Source of the DNA: Polynucleobacter sp. JS-JIR-II-50
Lineage (GTDB): Bacteria > Pseudomonadota > Gammaproteobacteria > Burkholderiales > Burkholderiaceae
Assembly: GCF_018687895.1 (NCBI RefSeq)
Contig: NZ_CP061307.1
Span: forward strand, 310,001 to 374,000
Length of the DNA stretch: 64,000 bases
Direction of reading: 5' to 3'
Made by a program: the position numbers and the translations under genes. Positions within the stretch are counted from its first letter, which is position 1. Each line of letters opens with the position of its first letter. This document shows, one piece after another, positions 24,323 to 32,728 of this stretch. The notes below the pieces were generated by a model. That model saw only the letters and a program-made list of their open reading frames with translations, searched no databases and had not been told where the DNA came from.

Positions 24323-26076
24323 GCTGCACCCCCATCGTTTGCTCTCTCGGCCTGCTCTTTTTTCTTGGCAGCCTCGTTTTTGTCTTTGCTTTTATCTTTA
24401 TAGGCCGCTTCTTTAAATGGAGCAACTCCTAAGCGACGATAAGCTTCGATAAAAGATTCATCTTCATTGCGCTGTGACACGTAGGTGTTGATGACATTAG
24501 TGATGACATCAGGAATTTCATCAGCATAGAAAGAGGGGCCGATTACTTTGCCAATGGAGGCATCGTTGCCTTGCTCACCACCTAAGGTAATTTGATACCA
24601 CTCTTCACCGTCTTTATCGACGCCTAAGACCCCAATATTGCCAACGTGATGGTGGCCGCAGGAGTTAATGCATCCAGAGATGTTCAGACTAATGTCGCCT
24701 AAATCAAATAAGTAATCTAAATCATCAAAGCGCTCTTGAATAGCCTTTGCAATAGGTAAGGATTTAGCATTTGCCAAGGAGCAGAAATCGCCACCAGGGC
24801 AGGCGATGATGTCAGTGAGTAAACCAACGTTTGGCAAGGCAACCTTTTGCTTCTTGGCCTCTTGCCAGAGTTCATATAACTTAGCTTGCTCAACATCAGC
24901 AAGAACCAAGTTTTGTTCATGGGTAGCACGCAATTCACCAAAACTATATTGGTCGGATAAATCTGCAATCGCATGCATTTGCGCAGTCGTGGCATCACCA
25001 GGTGCGACAGTGCCATGTGGCTTGAGCGACAGAATCACGCTGGCATAACCAGGTACTTGGTGTGGTTTGACATTGCGCTCTAACCAGCGAGCAAATGCTG
25101 CTTGCTCAGCTTGGGCGGCGGTATGAATGATTTCATCAATGCTTAATGCAGGCAATGTTTTGTATGCTGGCTTTGTAAAATGCTTAGCAACGCGCTCCCA
25201 CTCAGATTGTGTAAAGTTGTCATCACTATTTTTAATATGAGCCCATTCACCTTCAACTTGGCGAGCAAACTCTTCTGGACCTAAGGCCTTTACTAAGATC
25301 TTGATACGGGCTTTGTAGAGATTATCTCTTCTGCCAAAGCGGTTATATACACGCAGTAGGGCGGTAAGGTAGCTTGGCAATACATTCCAAGGGAGTCCTT
25401 GCTTAATGAGTGAGCCTAATATTGGCGTACGACCCATACCCCCACCAGCATAGATGTCCGCAGTTAATTCATTCGTTAGTTCGCCATTATGTACATTAGG
25501 ATTTTTCTTAAGCTCAATACCGACGTCATGACAAAGCAATACAGTGCGATCTTCTTTGGCGCCGTTCACTGCAAACTTAAACTTACGTGGCAAGTGTGCA
25601 AATTCAGGGTGCAGCGTTGACCACTGACGCAAGAGCTCGCAAATCGGGCGAGTATCAACATATTCATCTCCAGCAACACCAGCAAAGGCGTCACTCGTAA
25701 TATTGCGAATGCAATTACCTGAAGTTTGAATAGCATGCATTTCTACTTTGGCAAGTTCAGCCAAAATATCTGGAGTGTCTTCTAGCGTTACCCAGTTGTA
25801 CTGAATATTTTGGCGTGTAGTGAAGTGACCATAACCCCGGTCATACTTTTCAGAGATGAGTGCCAAGGTGCGTAATTGCTTTGCACTAAATAAACCATAA
25901 GGAATGGCAACGCGCAGCATGTAGGCATGGCGTTGGTGATACAAGCCATTCTGTAGTCTTAAGGGGCGAAATTCTTCTTCGGCAAGAGTGCCGTCTAAGC
26001 GCCTCGCAACTTGGTCGCGGAATTGGGCAACCCGTTGATCTACAAGGGTTTGGTCAATAGAGTCGTATTTATACAT
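24319..26076 (-). CDS. cysI: Sulfite reductase haemoprotein (CysI/NirA family)
   Basis: A 585-aa sirohaem [4Fe-4S] reductase that reduces sulfite to sulfide for cysteine synthesis. The cluster-binding cysteines are seen in IIACPGGDFCSLA and SGCINSCGHHH near residues 420-480. The two ferredoxin-like repeats contain GYGHFTTRQNIQ and a FGELRATHEQNL stretch. The last ~35 residues form a Lys/Glu-rich tail. It heads the operon with DUF934 and SUMT. The promoter should lie in 26077-26256, but no confident -35/-10 pair was found. Confidence 0.9.
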   Translation of the reverse strand: MYKYDSIDQTLVDQRVAQFRDQVARRLDGTLAEEEFRPLRLQNGLYHQRHAYMLRVAIPYGLFSAKQLRTLALISEKYDRGYGHFTTRQNIQYNWVTLEDTPDILAELAKVEMHAIQTSGNCIRNITSDAFAGVAGDEYVDTRPICELLRQWSTLHPEFAHLPRKFKFAVNGAKEDRTVLLCHDVGIELKKNPNVHNGELTNELTADIYAGGGMGRTPILGSLIKQGLPWNVLPSYLTALLRVYNRFGRRDNLYKARIKILVKALGPEEFARQVEGEWAHIKNSDDNFTQSEWERVAKHFTKPAYKTLPALSIDEIIHTAAQAEQAAFARWLERNVKPHQVPGYASVILSLKPHGTVAPGDATTAQMHAIADLSDQYSFGELRATHEQNLVLADVEQAKLYELWQEAKKQKVALPNVGLLTDIIACPGGDFCSLANAKSLPIAKAIQERFDDLDYLFDLGDISLNISGCINSCGHHHVGNIGVLGVDKDGEEWYQITLGGEQGNDASIGKVIGPSFYADEIPDVITNVINTYVSQRNEDESFIEAYRRLGVAPFKEAAYKDKSKDKNEAAKKKEQAERANDGGAA

Positions 26077-26256
26077 AGCCGTCGATTGTCATGTATTTTC
26101 AATATTCCTTCAAATACTCAAAAATCAATCCTATATATCAAAAATCATATAAAAGAGTCCAAAATTACTTATTCTGTGAAAACTCTGCTTCAATAGCTGC
26201 AGAGGAAGCTAAATTCCCAAGAATTGCCATTAAAAACAATAAAAAGTGGAGACAGT

Positions 26257-27534
26257 ATGAGAAAAATGCAGGCAACCAGCCTTATTGCTGGTTTATTAGT
26301 GAGTGCAAGTCTATTTGCAGCGGATACCTCAAAAGCACCATTGCCTTTGAGCGCCACCCCAGGGCAAGGATTTAGCCAAGAAGGCCTCAAGAGAATCGAT
26401 GCATTTTTTGCCGATCAGATTGCTGCCAATAATATGGCCGGTGCCGTTCTTGCAATTTCCAAAAACGGCAAGCTCACCATCTTTAAGCCTTATGGATATT
26501 TAGATAAGGCAAATAACAAACCGATGACTACAGATGCCATTTTCAATTTGGCATCGATGACTAAAGTTATGTCCTCAGTCAGTGCCTTAACTTTTTACGA
26601 AGAAGGCAAGCTTCCCTTAAATGCACCGATCTCTAATTGGTTGCCACAATTTAAGGATATGAAGGTTGGGCAAGTAGATGCAGATGGCAAGCTCAATTTA
26701 ATTCCTGCAAAAAATCCAATCACTATCCAAGACTTAATGCGCCATACCAATGGCCTTACTTATGGCGGACGCGGTGCTACTCCAGTACATAAGACCTATC
26801 CAGCAGGTTCTGCACCAGCAGCCGTGCAATACACAGCAGCAGAATTTATCGACAAGTTAGCTAGCAACCCTTTGCTCTATGAGCCAGGTACTGCTTGGGA
26901 CTATGGCTTTGGCCTAGATGTGCTCGGCATTATTGAAGAAAAAATTGCCAGTAAATCATTGGGCGCCATCATGCAAGAGCGCATTTGGAATAAGGTTGGT
27001 ATGCCGAACACCACCTTTGATCTTGCCGAGAAAGACCGTCCACGTTTAGCGCAACCATTACCAATAGATCCATTGACTGGTAAACCACAGAAGGTGGATA
27101 TTCATACGCAGAAAGTAAAGTTTGATTGCGGTGGTTCATGTGCATACTCAACAGCCGGTGATTACATTCGTTTTGGACAAATGCTACTTAATGGCGGTAG
27201 CTTAGAAGGTAAGCGCGTGCTTGGTCCGCAGACGGTTGCTTTCATGACTTCAAACCACCTCAATAAAGATATTAAGAACAATGTGAGTGGCACTGAGCCA
27301 GGCCGTATGGGTTATGGATTCGGTTTGGGTGTAGCGGTTCGCACTGATAGGGGCCTATCAGCAATCAACGGTAACGTTGGCGACTTCACATGGAATGGCG
27401 CTTATGGAACGATCTTCTGGGCCGATCCAAAAGAGCAAATGGTAGTAGTGATGATGGGCGTTGCACCAGGAGAAATTCGCAAGGTGCATCGTGAGCAACT
27501 TAATGCAGTCATTTATGGAGCGTTAGAGAAGTAA
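26257..27534 (+). CDS. Secreted serine hydrolase, class C beta-lactamase / EstB-like
   Basis: A 425-aa protein of the beta-lactamase-related serine hydrolase family. A signal peptide (hydrophobic stretch ending SLFAA, cleavage near residue 21) targets it to the periplasm. The catalytic S-x-x-K is S100-M-T-K103 in NLASMTKVMSS, and a YGFG element in the middle may supply the Tyr. The C-terminus has GYGFGLGVAV and GTIFWADP, as in EstB esterases. ATG 26257 has GGAG at 26248-26251. It is more likely an esterase or peptidase than a true beta-lactamase. A strong terminator follows. Confidence 0.85.
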   Translation: MRKMQATSLIAGLLVSASLFAADTSKAPLPLSATPGQGFSQEGLKRIDAFFADQIAANNMAGAVLAISKNGKLTIFKPYGYLDKANNKPMTTDAIFNLASMTKVMSSVSALTFYEEGKLPLNAPISNWLPQFKDMKVGQVDADGKLNLIPAKNPITIQDLMRHTNGLTYGGRGATPVHKTYPAGSAPAAVQYTAAEFIDKLASNPLLYEPGTAWDYGFGLDVLGIIEEKIASKSLGAIMQERIWNKVGMPNTTFDLAEKDRPRLAQPLPIDPLTGKPQKVDIHTQKVKFDCGGSCAYSTAGDYIRFGQMLLNGGSLEGKRVLGPQTVAFMTSNHLNKDIKNNVSGTEPGRMGYGFGLGVAVRTDRGLSAINGNVGDFTWNGAYGTIFWADPKEQMVVVMMGVAPGEIRKVHREQLNAVIYGALEK

Positions 27535-27555
27535 TTCATCTCAAGCTTAAGAAAT

Positions 27556-27583
27556 AAAAAGCCCCGATAGTTCGGGGCTTTTT
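27556..27583. terminator. Rho-independent terminator (bidirectional form)
   Basis: The stem GCCCCGA/TCGGGGC (27561-27567, 27572-27578) has loop TAGT and A5/T5 flanks. It ends the serine hydrolase transcript. The surrounding 37 bases (27547-27583) recur almost exactly at 28270-28306. Confidence 0.9.
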
Positions 27584-27618
27584 GCATAGAGGGAATGGAA
27601 AGGCAATAAAAAGTAATA

Positions 27619-27657
27619 AATATTCCATTTGACAGATTCTGTTTAACGGAATATTAT
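27619..27657 (+). promoter_or_regulatory. Sigma-70 promoter with overlapping inverted repeat, upstream of higB copy 2
   Basis: A consensus -35 TTGACA (27629-27634), a 17-base spacer and -10 TATTAT (27652-27657). An inverted repeat AATATTCC (27619-27626) / GGAATATT (27648-27655) frames it and overlaps the -10, a good operator for HigA. The -10 ends only five bases before the higB ATG, so transcription should begin at or near the start codon. Confidence 0.75.
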
Positions 27658-27662
27658 GGGTG

Positions 27663-27941
27663 ATGATCCGCTCATTCTCTTGTGAACTCACTAAAGACTT
27701 ATTTGAAAGCAAGGTTGTAAGAAGATTCGTGAATATTGAGAGGGTAGCGCGTCGTAAGTTGTTGCAATTAAATGCCGTTATTAGCTTGCTTGATTTGAGA
27801 ATACCTCCGGGCAATATGCTTGAGGCATTAAGTGGAGATCGAAAAGGGCAATACAGTATTCGAATTAATGGGCAATGGCGTATTTGTTTTGTATGGCGTG
27901 AAGACGGAGCATATAACGTAGAGATTGTGGATTACCACTGA
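27663..27941 (+). CDS. higB: HigB-type toxin, copy 2 (probably leaderless mRNA)
   Basis: A 92-aa HigB/RelE-superfamily toxin. The start is MIRSFSCELTKDLFES, the core SIRINGQWRICFVWRE, and the end VEIVDYH. It differs strongly from copy 1 (22269-22547), so it is not a recent duplicate. ATG 27663 is preceded by no ribosome-binding site and lies about six bases after a consensus -10, which predicts a leaderless transcript. An alternative GTG at 27660 has the same problem. The antitoxin gene follows eight bases later. Confidence 0.88.
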   Translation: MIRSFSCELTKDLFESKVVRRFVNIERVARRKLLQLNAVISLLDLRIPPGNMLEALSGDRKGQYSIRINGQWRICFVWREDGAYNVEIVDYH

Positions 27942-27948
27942 AGATAAG

Positions 27949-28254
27949 ATGATGAAAAAATTACTTGATGAAATTCATCCTGGTGAAATACTGCTTGAGG
28001 ACTTTATGAAGCCAATGAGTATTACTGCTCGACAACTGGCTGCCGATATAGATGTCTCTCCCAGTCGTATTAGTGAGATTGTGAATGGCGCACGCCCTAT
28101 TACGGCTGATACTGCTTTGCGGCTTGGCCTGTTCTTTTCGATGGAGCCTAGATTTTGGTTAAATCTGCAATCAGAATACGACATGAGAGTTGCAAAAAGA
28201 ACTTTACAAAACGAAATTGAATCGAGAATCCGCGTTTTCAAAATGGCTGCTTAA
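27949..28254 (+). CDS. higA: HigA-type antitoxin (XRE-family HTH), copy 2
   Basis: About 101 aa. EIHPGEILLEDFMKPM is the HigA/VapI opening, followed by the helix-turn-helix ARQLAADIDVSPSRISEIVNG and the FWLNLQSEYD helix. It should bind HigB copy 2 and the AATATTCC inverted repeat over the promoter. There are two adjacent ATG codons (27949, 27952) with only weak ribosome-binding sequence, so translation may depend on coupling to higB. A terminator follows at 28279. Confidence 0.9.
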   Translation: MMKKLLDEIHPGEILLEDFMKPMSITARQLAADIDVSPSRISEIVNGARPITADTALRLGLFFSMEPRFWLNLQSEYDMRVAKRTLQNEIESRIRVFKMAA

Positions 28255-28278
28255 TTGCTCTTTAATGTTTTAAGAAAT

Positions 28279-28306
28279 AAAAAGCCCCGACAGTTCGGGG
28301 CTTTTT
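28279..28306. terminator. Rho-independent terminator, near-identical copy of the one at 27556
   Basis: The same stem GCCCCGA/TCGGGGC with loop CAGT instead of TAGT and A/T flanks. It ends the higBA copy 2 transcript and can also serve the convergent membrane-protein gene. The 37-base unit 28270-28306 differs from 27547-27583 at one base. Confidence 0.9.
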
Positions 28307-28342
28307 ATTTGAATCAATCGTTCCGAAAACTAAGCCTAGCTC

Positions 28343-28714
28343 TTACAGCCCGTTCTCGCGGTAGTGTCTATATAGATTGGCAATGGAGGCAAAGCCAAGA
28401 ACCACAATCAGCACTGCAAATAAGTACTCTGTGGTGAGATAGGTAAAGATGCCCATCTGAATCAATACGACTGCGCCAATAAAAGCTGCGATCGCACCAA
28501 ATACCACGAGTTTGAAGTTGGGGATGAAAGCGCCCAAAGTAATGGCAATAAATACTAGGTAAAGGTCTGATACCAGCTGATCTGCTGTTACAAAAATGCC
28601 ATTGGTTAGTTCTGGATTAGTAAATTTGCCCAACACGGCAATCACCAAGATAGCAGCTAAGATCGCAAAGTTGAGCTTTGCCTTAAGGAGAATGGTTTTA
28701 AATTGATTGCTCAT
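28343..28714 (-). CDS. Hypothetical four-helix membrane protein
   Basis: A 123-aa protein with about four hydrophobic segments (residues ~15-32, ~45-70, ~72-90, ~95-112) separated by very short loops. No catalytic motif or family is recognised. It lies 15 bases after the stop of the small membrane protein gene at 28730-28954 on the same strand, so the two are probably one transcript. Confidence 0.65.
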   Translation of the reverse strand: MSNQFKTILLKAKLNFAILAAILVIAVLGKFTNPELTNGIFVTADQLVSDLYLVFIAITLGAFIPNFKLVVFGAIAAFIGAVVLIQMGIFTYLTTEYLFAVLIVVLGFASIANLYRHYRENGL

Positions 28715-28729
28715 GTTGATATTGATATT

Positions 28730-28954
28730 TTATGAGGCGCTACCGTTAAATACGAGGCTCATGCCAATCCACAAAATAACAAATGCAACTAAAACAGTTG
28801 AGCCAATCTTTTTGAGGAAATATTCCAGAGTATCCATATAGGCCTCATCGCCTCTACCAAAGTAATGATCAAAACGTTTCCAGAAAAGACGCCCTACAAC
28901 TAGGGGAAGGAGTATTGCAACGATTCCTAAAATAACGGTGAGCGTGTTATCCAT
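28730..28954 (-). CDS. Small hypothetical two-helix membrane protein
   Basis: A 74-aa protein with two hydrophobic segments (about residues 6-22 and 52-70) joined by a charged segment containing KRFDHYFGRGDEAYMD. No known family recognised. It is first in a two-gene unit with the 123-aa membrane protein. The promoter should lie in the 72-base gap to the LigI-like gene end, or the pair may be read through from it. Confidence 0.6.
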   Translation of the reverse strand: MDNTLTVILGIVAILLPLVVGRLFWKRFDHYFGRGDEAYMDTLEYFLKKIGSTVLVAFVILWIGMSLVFNGSAS

Positions 28955-29026
28955 ATTTATTTGTAATCTCTCTTACTAAATTCATCAAGGTAGACCTGCC
29001 TCTTAGGTCTTGGGGATTTAGGTCCT

Positions 29027-29938
29027 CTAGCTTTTGAGGGCTGGAAAGTCATACAGGATACAGGGGTTATCGACCAAGATCGAATTTCTGAGACCAGTAT
29101 CTTGAACCCAGGAGCCTAGAAGGTCACATAGATCAGCATCGTGCGGCATTTGTTTCTTAACCATGACGTGCGGCCAGTCACTTCCCCAAATCAAGCGATT
29201 TGGATTTGCCTCAATGACAGCATCGTTAAATGGACGCATATCCACATAAGGAAGATCGCCATCGCAGATACGATATGGTCCAGTCATCTTGACCCAGGCA
29301 CGCTGATGTTTCATTAAATCGAGAAGCCCCTGAAATCCCTTATCGGTAACGCCATGCTTTGCATGGGTATAACCAAAGTGACCGAATACTAAATTCACCG
29401 GAAAATCTTCGAACGTTTTAGCAAGATCAGGATATTCATTCACGTGCATCAATAGTTCTAGATGCCAGCCAAATCCTTGAATCCGTTTTGCTAAGTTTTT
29501 TAGTTGCTCAATTGGGAGTCCGGCAGATTTATCAGCGATATCGACAATATTGCAACGCAATCCTCTTACTCCGGCCGCATGTAAGTCAGCAAGATCTTGA
29601 TCCGTTACTTTATGGGGATCGTTAGAGATAACTGCAACACCTCTCAGTTGCTGGGGGTTGGATTTCAGTGCGGCAAGCATTGCACTGTTATCTGTGCCAT
29701 ATACACTAGGCTGCACTAAAACTGCACGATCCATCCCTAACATCTTTAACAGTGCTTGATAGCTTTCAAGGGTGGCATCAGGCGGTGTATATATGCGCTC
29801 CTGAGCATACGGAAATTGCGTGGCAGGACCGCAGACATGAGCATGACAGTCCACAGCCCCTGCCGGAAACTGGATCAGGGGTGAGCGGACTTCACTACTT
29901 GGAGCCTGGCACAGTGGCGCAGAATTACTGAGGTTCAA
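29027..29938 (-). CDS. Amidohydrolase of the 2-pyrone-4,6-dicarboxylate lactonase (LigI)-like family
   Basis: About 303 aa, a TIM-barrel amidohydrolase. The metal motif is VDCHAHVCGP (H-x-H), a later barrel His lies in NLVFGHFGY, and the final Asp is in IWGSDWPHV. These match the LigI/COG3618 group, which hydrolyses lactones such as 2-pyrone-4,6-dicarboxylate from lignin aromatics. A TTG at 29938 is the likely start, overlapping the end of the upstream TTT receptor gene by 14 bases; an ATG at 29989 lies much deeper inside it. The physical link to a carboxylate-binding receptor suggests uptake and breakdown of one aromatic acid or lactone. Confidence 0.8.
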   Translation of the reverse strand: MNLSNSAPLCQAPSSEVRSPLIQFPAGAVDCHAHVCGPATQFPYAQERIYTPPDATLESYQALLKMLGMDRAVLVQPSVYGTDNSAMLAALKSNPQQLRGVAVISNDPHKVTDQDLADLHAAGVRGLRCNIVDIADKSAGLPIEQLKNLAKRIQGFGWHLELLMHVNEYPDLAKTFEDFPVNLVFGHFGYTHAKHGVTDKGFQGLLDLMKHQRAWVKMTGPYRICDGDLPYVDMRPFNDAVIEANPNRLIWGSDWPHVMVKKQMPHDADLCDLLGSWVQDTGLRNSILVDNPCILYDFPALKS

Positions 29939-30920
29939 TGGCTGCTTCTTTGGCGATCTTTTGATATTTACCCATTTCTTCACGAACAAACTTGGTAAAT
30001 TCTGCGGGGTTCATTGGGGTTGCCTTAATGCCCTTGGTCTCATAAGCAGTTTTGACTTCAGGGTCTTGCATTGCTTGATTAATATCTTGATTAATCTTTT
30101 TCACGATTGCAGGGGGCGTGGCTGCTGGTGCCCACACACCAAACCACAAACCAATTTCAAAATTGGCATAGCCTTGTTCAGCAACACTCGGAATATCGGG
30201 AACTGCAGCATTGCGAGTTTTGCTGGTGACTCCTAGGGCGCGTAGTTTGCCGCCTTTGAGTTGACCAATAGCAGTATCTAGAGGAGCCATATAAAAAGCG
30301 GTGCGCCCAGACAGGGTGTCTTGAATGGCCTCAGGTGATCCTTTATAGGGAACGTGAATGAGTTTGATGCCCATGACTTGATTGAAATACTCAGCGGCTA
30401 GGTGAGTTGAGCTACCAACACCAGCAGAGGCAAAAGTAATTTCATTTGGTTTGGATTTGGCTGCAATGACAAGATCGCGAATGGTTTGATATGGGCTATC
30501 TGCCGCAGTAATCATGACATAGGGTGTTTGCCCCAAAATAGCGACATCGACCAAACTCTTGAGTGGGTCATACGGCAGCTTTTTGTAGATTGCGGGATTA
30601 GCAGCATAGGAGGCTGATTGAACTAATAAGGTGTATCCATCCGGTTCAGCGTTCACAACCACGCCAGTGCCAATGAGCCCGCCAGCACCAGGCCGGTTTT
30701 CAATAATGACGGGTTGTTTCCAGGTTTCGGTAAGGCTTTTTGCTACAACCCGACCTGCAATGTCTGCTCCAGACCCAGTAGTCAAGGGAACAATCATTTT
30801 GACTGTACGGTTAGGGTAGCTTTGCGCGTGGGCAATGCTCACCCCAAAAGCAAGGCAAAGCGCAAGGATAAGACTATTGCGCTTATGGGTGTCTCTCCCC
30901 CACTTAGGTGTTGTAAACAT
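29925..30920 (-). CDS. Bug-family tripartite tricarboxylate transporter (TTT) solute-binding protein
   Basis: A 331-aa periplasmic receptor. A signal peptide (LILALCLAFGVSIAHA) is followed by SYPNRTVKMIVPLTTGSGADIAGRVVAK, the Bug-family opening, and ENRPGAGGLIG, the family hallmark. It would bind a carboxylic acid. No TctA or TctB membrane genes are nearby, which is usual in Burkholderiales, where orphan Bug genes abound. ATG 30920 has AAGGAG five bases upstream. It is translationally linked to the LigI-like gene. Confidence 0.9.
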   Translation of the reverse strand: MFTTPKWGRDTHKRNSLILALCLAFGVSIAHAQSYPNRTVKMIVPLTTGSGADIAGRVVAKSLTETWKQPVIIENRPGAGGLIGTGVVVNAEPDGYTLLVQSASYAANPAIYKKLPYDPLKSLVDVAILGQTPYVMITAADSPYQTIRDLVIAAKSKPNEITFASAGVGSSTHLAAEYFNQVMGIKLIHVPYKGSPEAIQDTLSGRTAFYMAPLDTAIGQLKGGKLRALGVTSKTRNAAVPDIPSVAEQGYANFEIGLWFGVWAPAATPPAIVKKINQDINQAMQDPEVKTAYETKGIKATPMNPAEFTKFVREEMGKYQKIAKEAAIEPQ

Positions 30921-31032
30921 CTTGTCTCCTTAGTATTTTTATAGTTTCGTTGGATAATCTAACATGCTCTGACAAATAGATAAATAGAAGTTAAATAGAA
31001 GATAAGCAGAACTTGAGAGAGGGTGGAGATAA

Positions 31033-31848
31033 ATGACTCAAATGCAGGATCAGAAAATGATTAAGGTAAACGGTGTCGATCTTGCCTATCGTTTTGATGG
31101 CCCAAAAGACGGCCCTGTTTTATTAGTGGCGAATAGCTTGATGGCTGATAGCAGTATGTGGGATGGTAATGTGCCTGCGTTAGCGGACCGCTATCGCGTA
31201 TTGCGCTATGACAAAAGAGGGCATGGTGGCTCCGGTCTTAGCGCTGGCCCTTACTCCATTGCCCAATTAGCCGATGATGCAATTGGTCTATTGGATGCCC
31301 TTGGAATTCAGAAGGCTCACTTTATGGGCTTATCTATTGGCGGCATGATTGGTCAGCAATTAGGGGCCCGCTTCCCAGATCGAATTCTTTCATTGTCACT
31401 TTGTAATAGCGCTTCAGAAATGCCACCACGTAGTTTGTGGGAAGAGCGTTTTGAAATTGCCCGATCACAAGGAATTGCTGGATTAGTGGATGGCACGATT
31501 AAGCGCTGGTTTACCGCACCATTTATTGAGCGCGCTCCTCAGGAAATCGAAAAAGTACGTCAAATGATTTTGGGCACCAATGTGGATGGTTATATGGCTT
31601 GCGGCAGTGCTGTGCGTGATATGGCGCAAAGTACAATGTTGCTAAAGATTAAGGCTCCTACCTTAGTGCTGTCAGGCCGCGATGATCCAGCCTGCACTGT
31701 TGATCAAGGTATTGTTTTGCATCGCTTAATAGATCACTCCAAAATGGTGATACTAGAGGAAGCGGCGCACTTATCGAATATTGAGCAACCAGCGGCATTT
31801 AATAAGACGGTGCGTCAATTTGTAGATTCCGTTCAGGACACTTTGTAA
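31033..31848 (+). CDS. Alpha/beta hydrolase, 3-oxoadipate enol-lactonase-like (PcaD)
   Basis: A 271-aa alpha/beta hydrolase. Nucleophile S101 lies in the elbow GLSIGGMIG, the oxyanion region is VANSLMADSSMWD, and the acid and His lie in VLSGRDDPACT and EEAAHLSNIEQP. The layout matches PcaD, which opens 3-oxoadipate enol-lactone in protocatechuate breakdown. No other pca genes are adjacent, so the substrate is inferred. GGAG at 31025-31028 precedes ATG 31033. It is divergent from the TTT receptor gene and probably shares its regulatory gap. Confidence 0.8.
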   Translation: MTQMQDQKMIKVNGVDLAYRFDGPKDGPVLLVANSLMADSSMWDGNVPALADRYRVLRYDKRGHGGSGLSAGPYSIAQLADDAIGLLDALGIQKAHFMGLSIGGMIGQQLGARFPDRILSLSLCNSASEMPPRSLWEERFEIARSQGIAGLVDGTIKRWFTAPFIERAPQEIEKVRQMILGTNVDGYMACGSAVRDMAQSTMLLKIKAPTLVLSGRDDPACTVDQGIVLHRLIDHSKMVILEEAAHLSNIEQPAAFNKTVRQFVDSVQDTL

Positions 31849-31906
31849 TACGTTGGTATCAAGTAGGTTTTATTAATAGTATTCATTTAGAAAAGAAGGC
31901 ACCTTT

Positions 31907-32485
31907 ATGGCCGAACTATCAAACGCACAGATTCAAGAGCTCCGTACAAAAGTGTTGGGCGCAGCTGCCAAAATTCCAGGCGCTTTAATTGGCCTCGGTA
32001 TTTTATTTATCGTATTGGGCATGATTGGTATCGCAGGTCAGACATTGTTTTCTTTTATCTCAGTAAATATTTTAGGGATCTTCTTATTTGCTGGCGGCAT
32101 CTTGCAAGGCGCTCATGCTTTGAAATCACAAGGTTGGAAAAGTGTTGGAGTGCAGCTCGTTTTAGCCGCTCTTTACATTGTGGCTGCAATCTTTACTTGG
32201 GCCTTTCCAATTCCAGCGCTTGAGGCCATTACATTGTGGCTTGCTGCCATCTTTTTTGTGACTGGCGTATTGCGTTTGATCTCGGCATTTCAGCACCGCC
32301 ACTTCCGCGAATGGTTCTGGTTAGTACTGTCTTCAGCAATCTCTATCTTGATGGGCGTTCTGATCATGAACGGCTATCCAGAGTCTAGCCTTTGGCTTCC
32401 GGGTATGTTGATTGCGATTGAATTGCTCCTGCAGGGTTGGTCATTGTTGTTCATGGGTTTAGCAGCACGTTCCCTCACTAAGTAA
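31907..32485 (+). CDS. HdeD-family membrane protein (DUF308)
   Basis: A 192-aa protein with six hydrophobic helices arranged as three DUF308 pairs (for example ALIGLGILFIVLGMIGIAG and SSAISILMGVLIMNG). HdeD helps acid resistance in E. coli, but most relatives have no known role. A 23-residue N-terminal amphipathic extension precedes the first helix. It may be co-transcribed with the short basic protein gene 35 bases downstream. Confidence 0.8.
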   Translation: MAELSNAQIQELRTKVLGAAAKIPGALIGLGILFIVLGMIGIAGQTLFSFISVNILGIFLFAGGILQGAHALKSQGWKSVGVQLVLAALYIVAAIFTWAFPIPALEAITLWLAAIFFVTGVLRLISAFQHRHFREWFWLVLSSAISILMGVLIMNGYPESSLWLPGMLIAIELLLQGWSLLFMGLAARSLTK

Positions 32486-32520
32486 TTTGATTAAGAACAG
32501 CAGAGAAAAGAGACTTCAGC

Positions 32521-32697
32521 ATGACAATGAAAAAAACCGATCTCTATAAAAACTTGGCTTTGAAAACTGCGCAGGGCATGAAAAATTCTGCTAAGGCTCC
32601 TAAGCTGGGCGCGGATGAGAAGGCAAAATCCAAAAAAGAACTAGCAAGCACTAATCCCTTGCTAGCTTCTTTGATGGGTAAGACCAAATCTAAGTAG
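32521..32697 (+). CDS. Short lysine-rich hypothetical protein (58 aa)
   Basis: A 58-codon frame from ATG 32521 to TAG 32695-32697. It is strongly basic (about 15 Lys) with two short conserved-looking blocks (DLYKNLALKTAQGMK and TNPLLASLMGK) around a charged linker. A purine-rich AAAAGAGA (about 32504-32511) precedes it. It sits in the 240-base gap between hdeD and the TonB receptor gene. It has no Cys or hydrophobic helix, and no family is recognised. A small nucleic-acid-binding protein is possible but unproven. Confidence 0.5.
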   Translation: MTMKKTDLYKNLALKTAQGMKNSAKAPKLGADEKAKSKKELASTNPLLASLMGKTKSK

Positions 32698-32728
32698 TTG
32701 TTTACCTAGGTGTAGAGGGGCATTGGAT

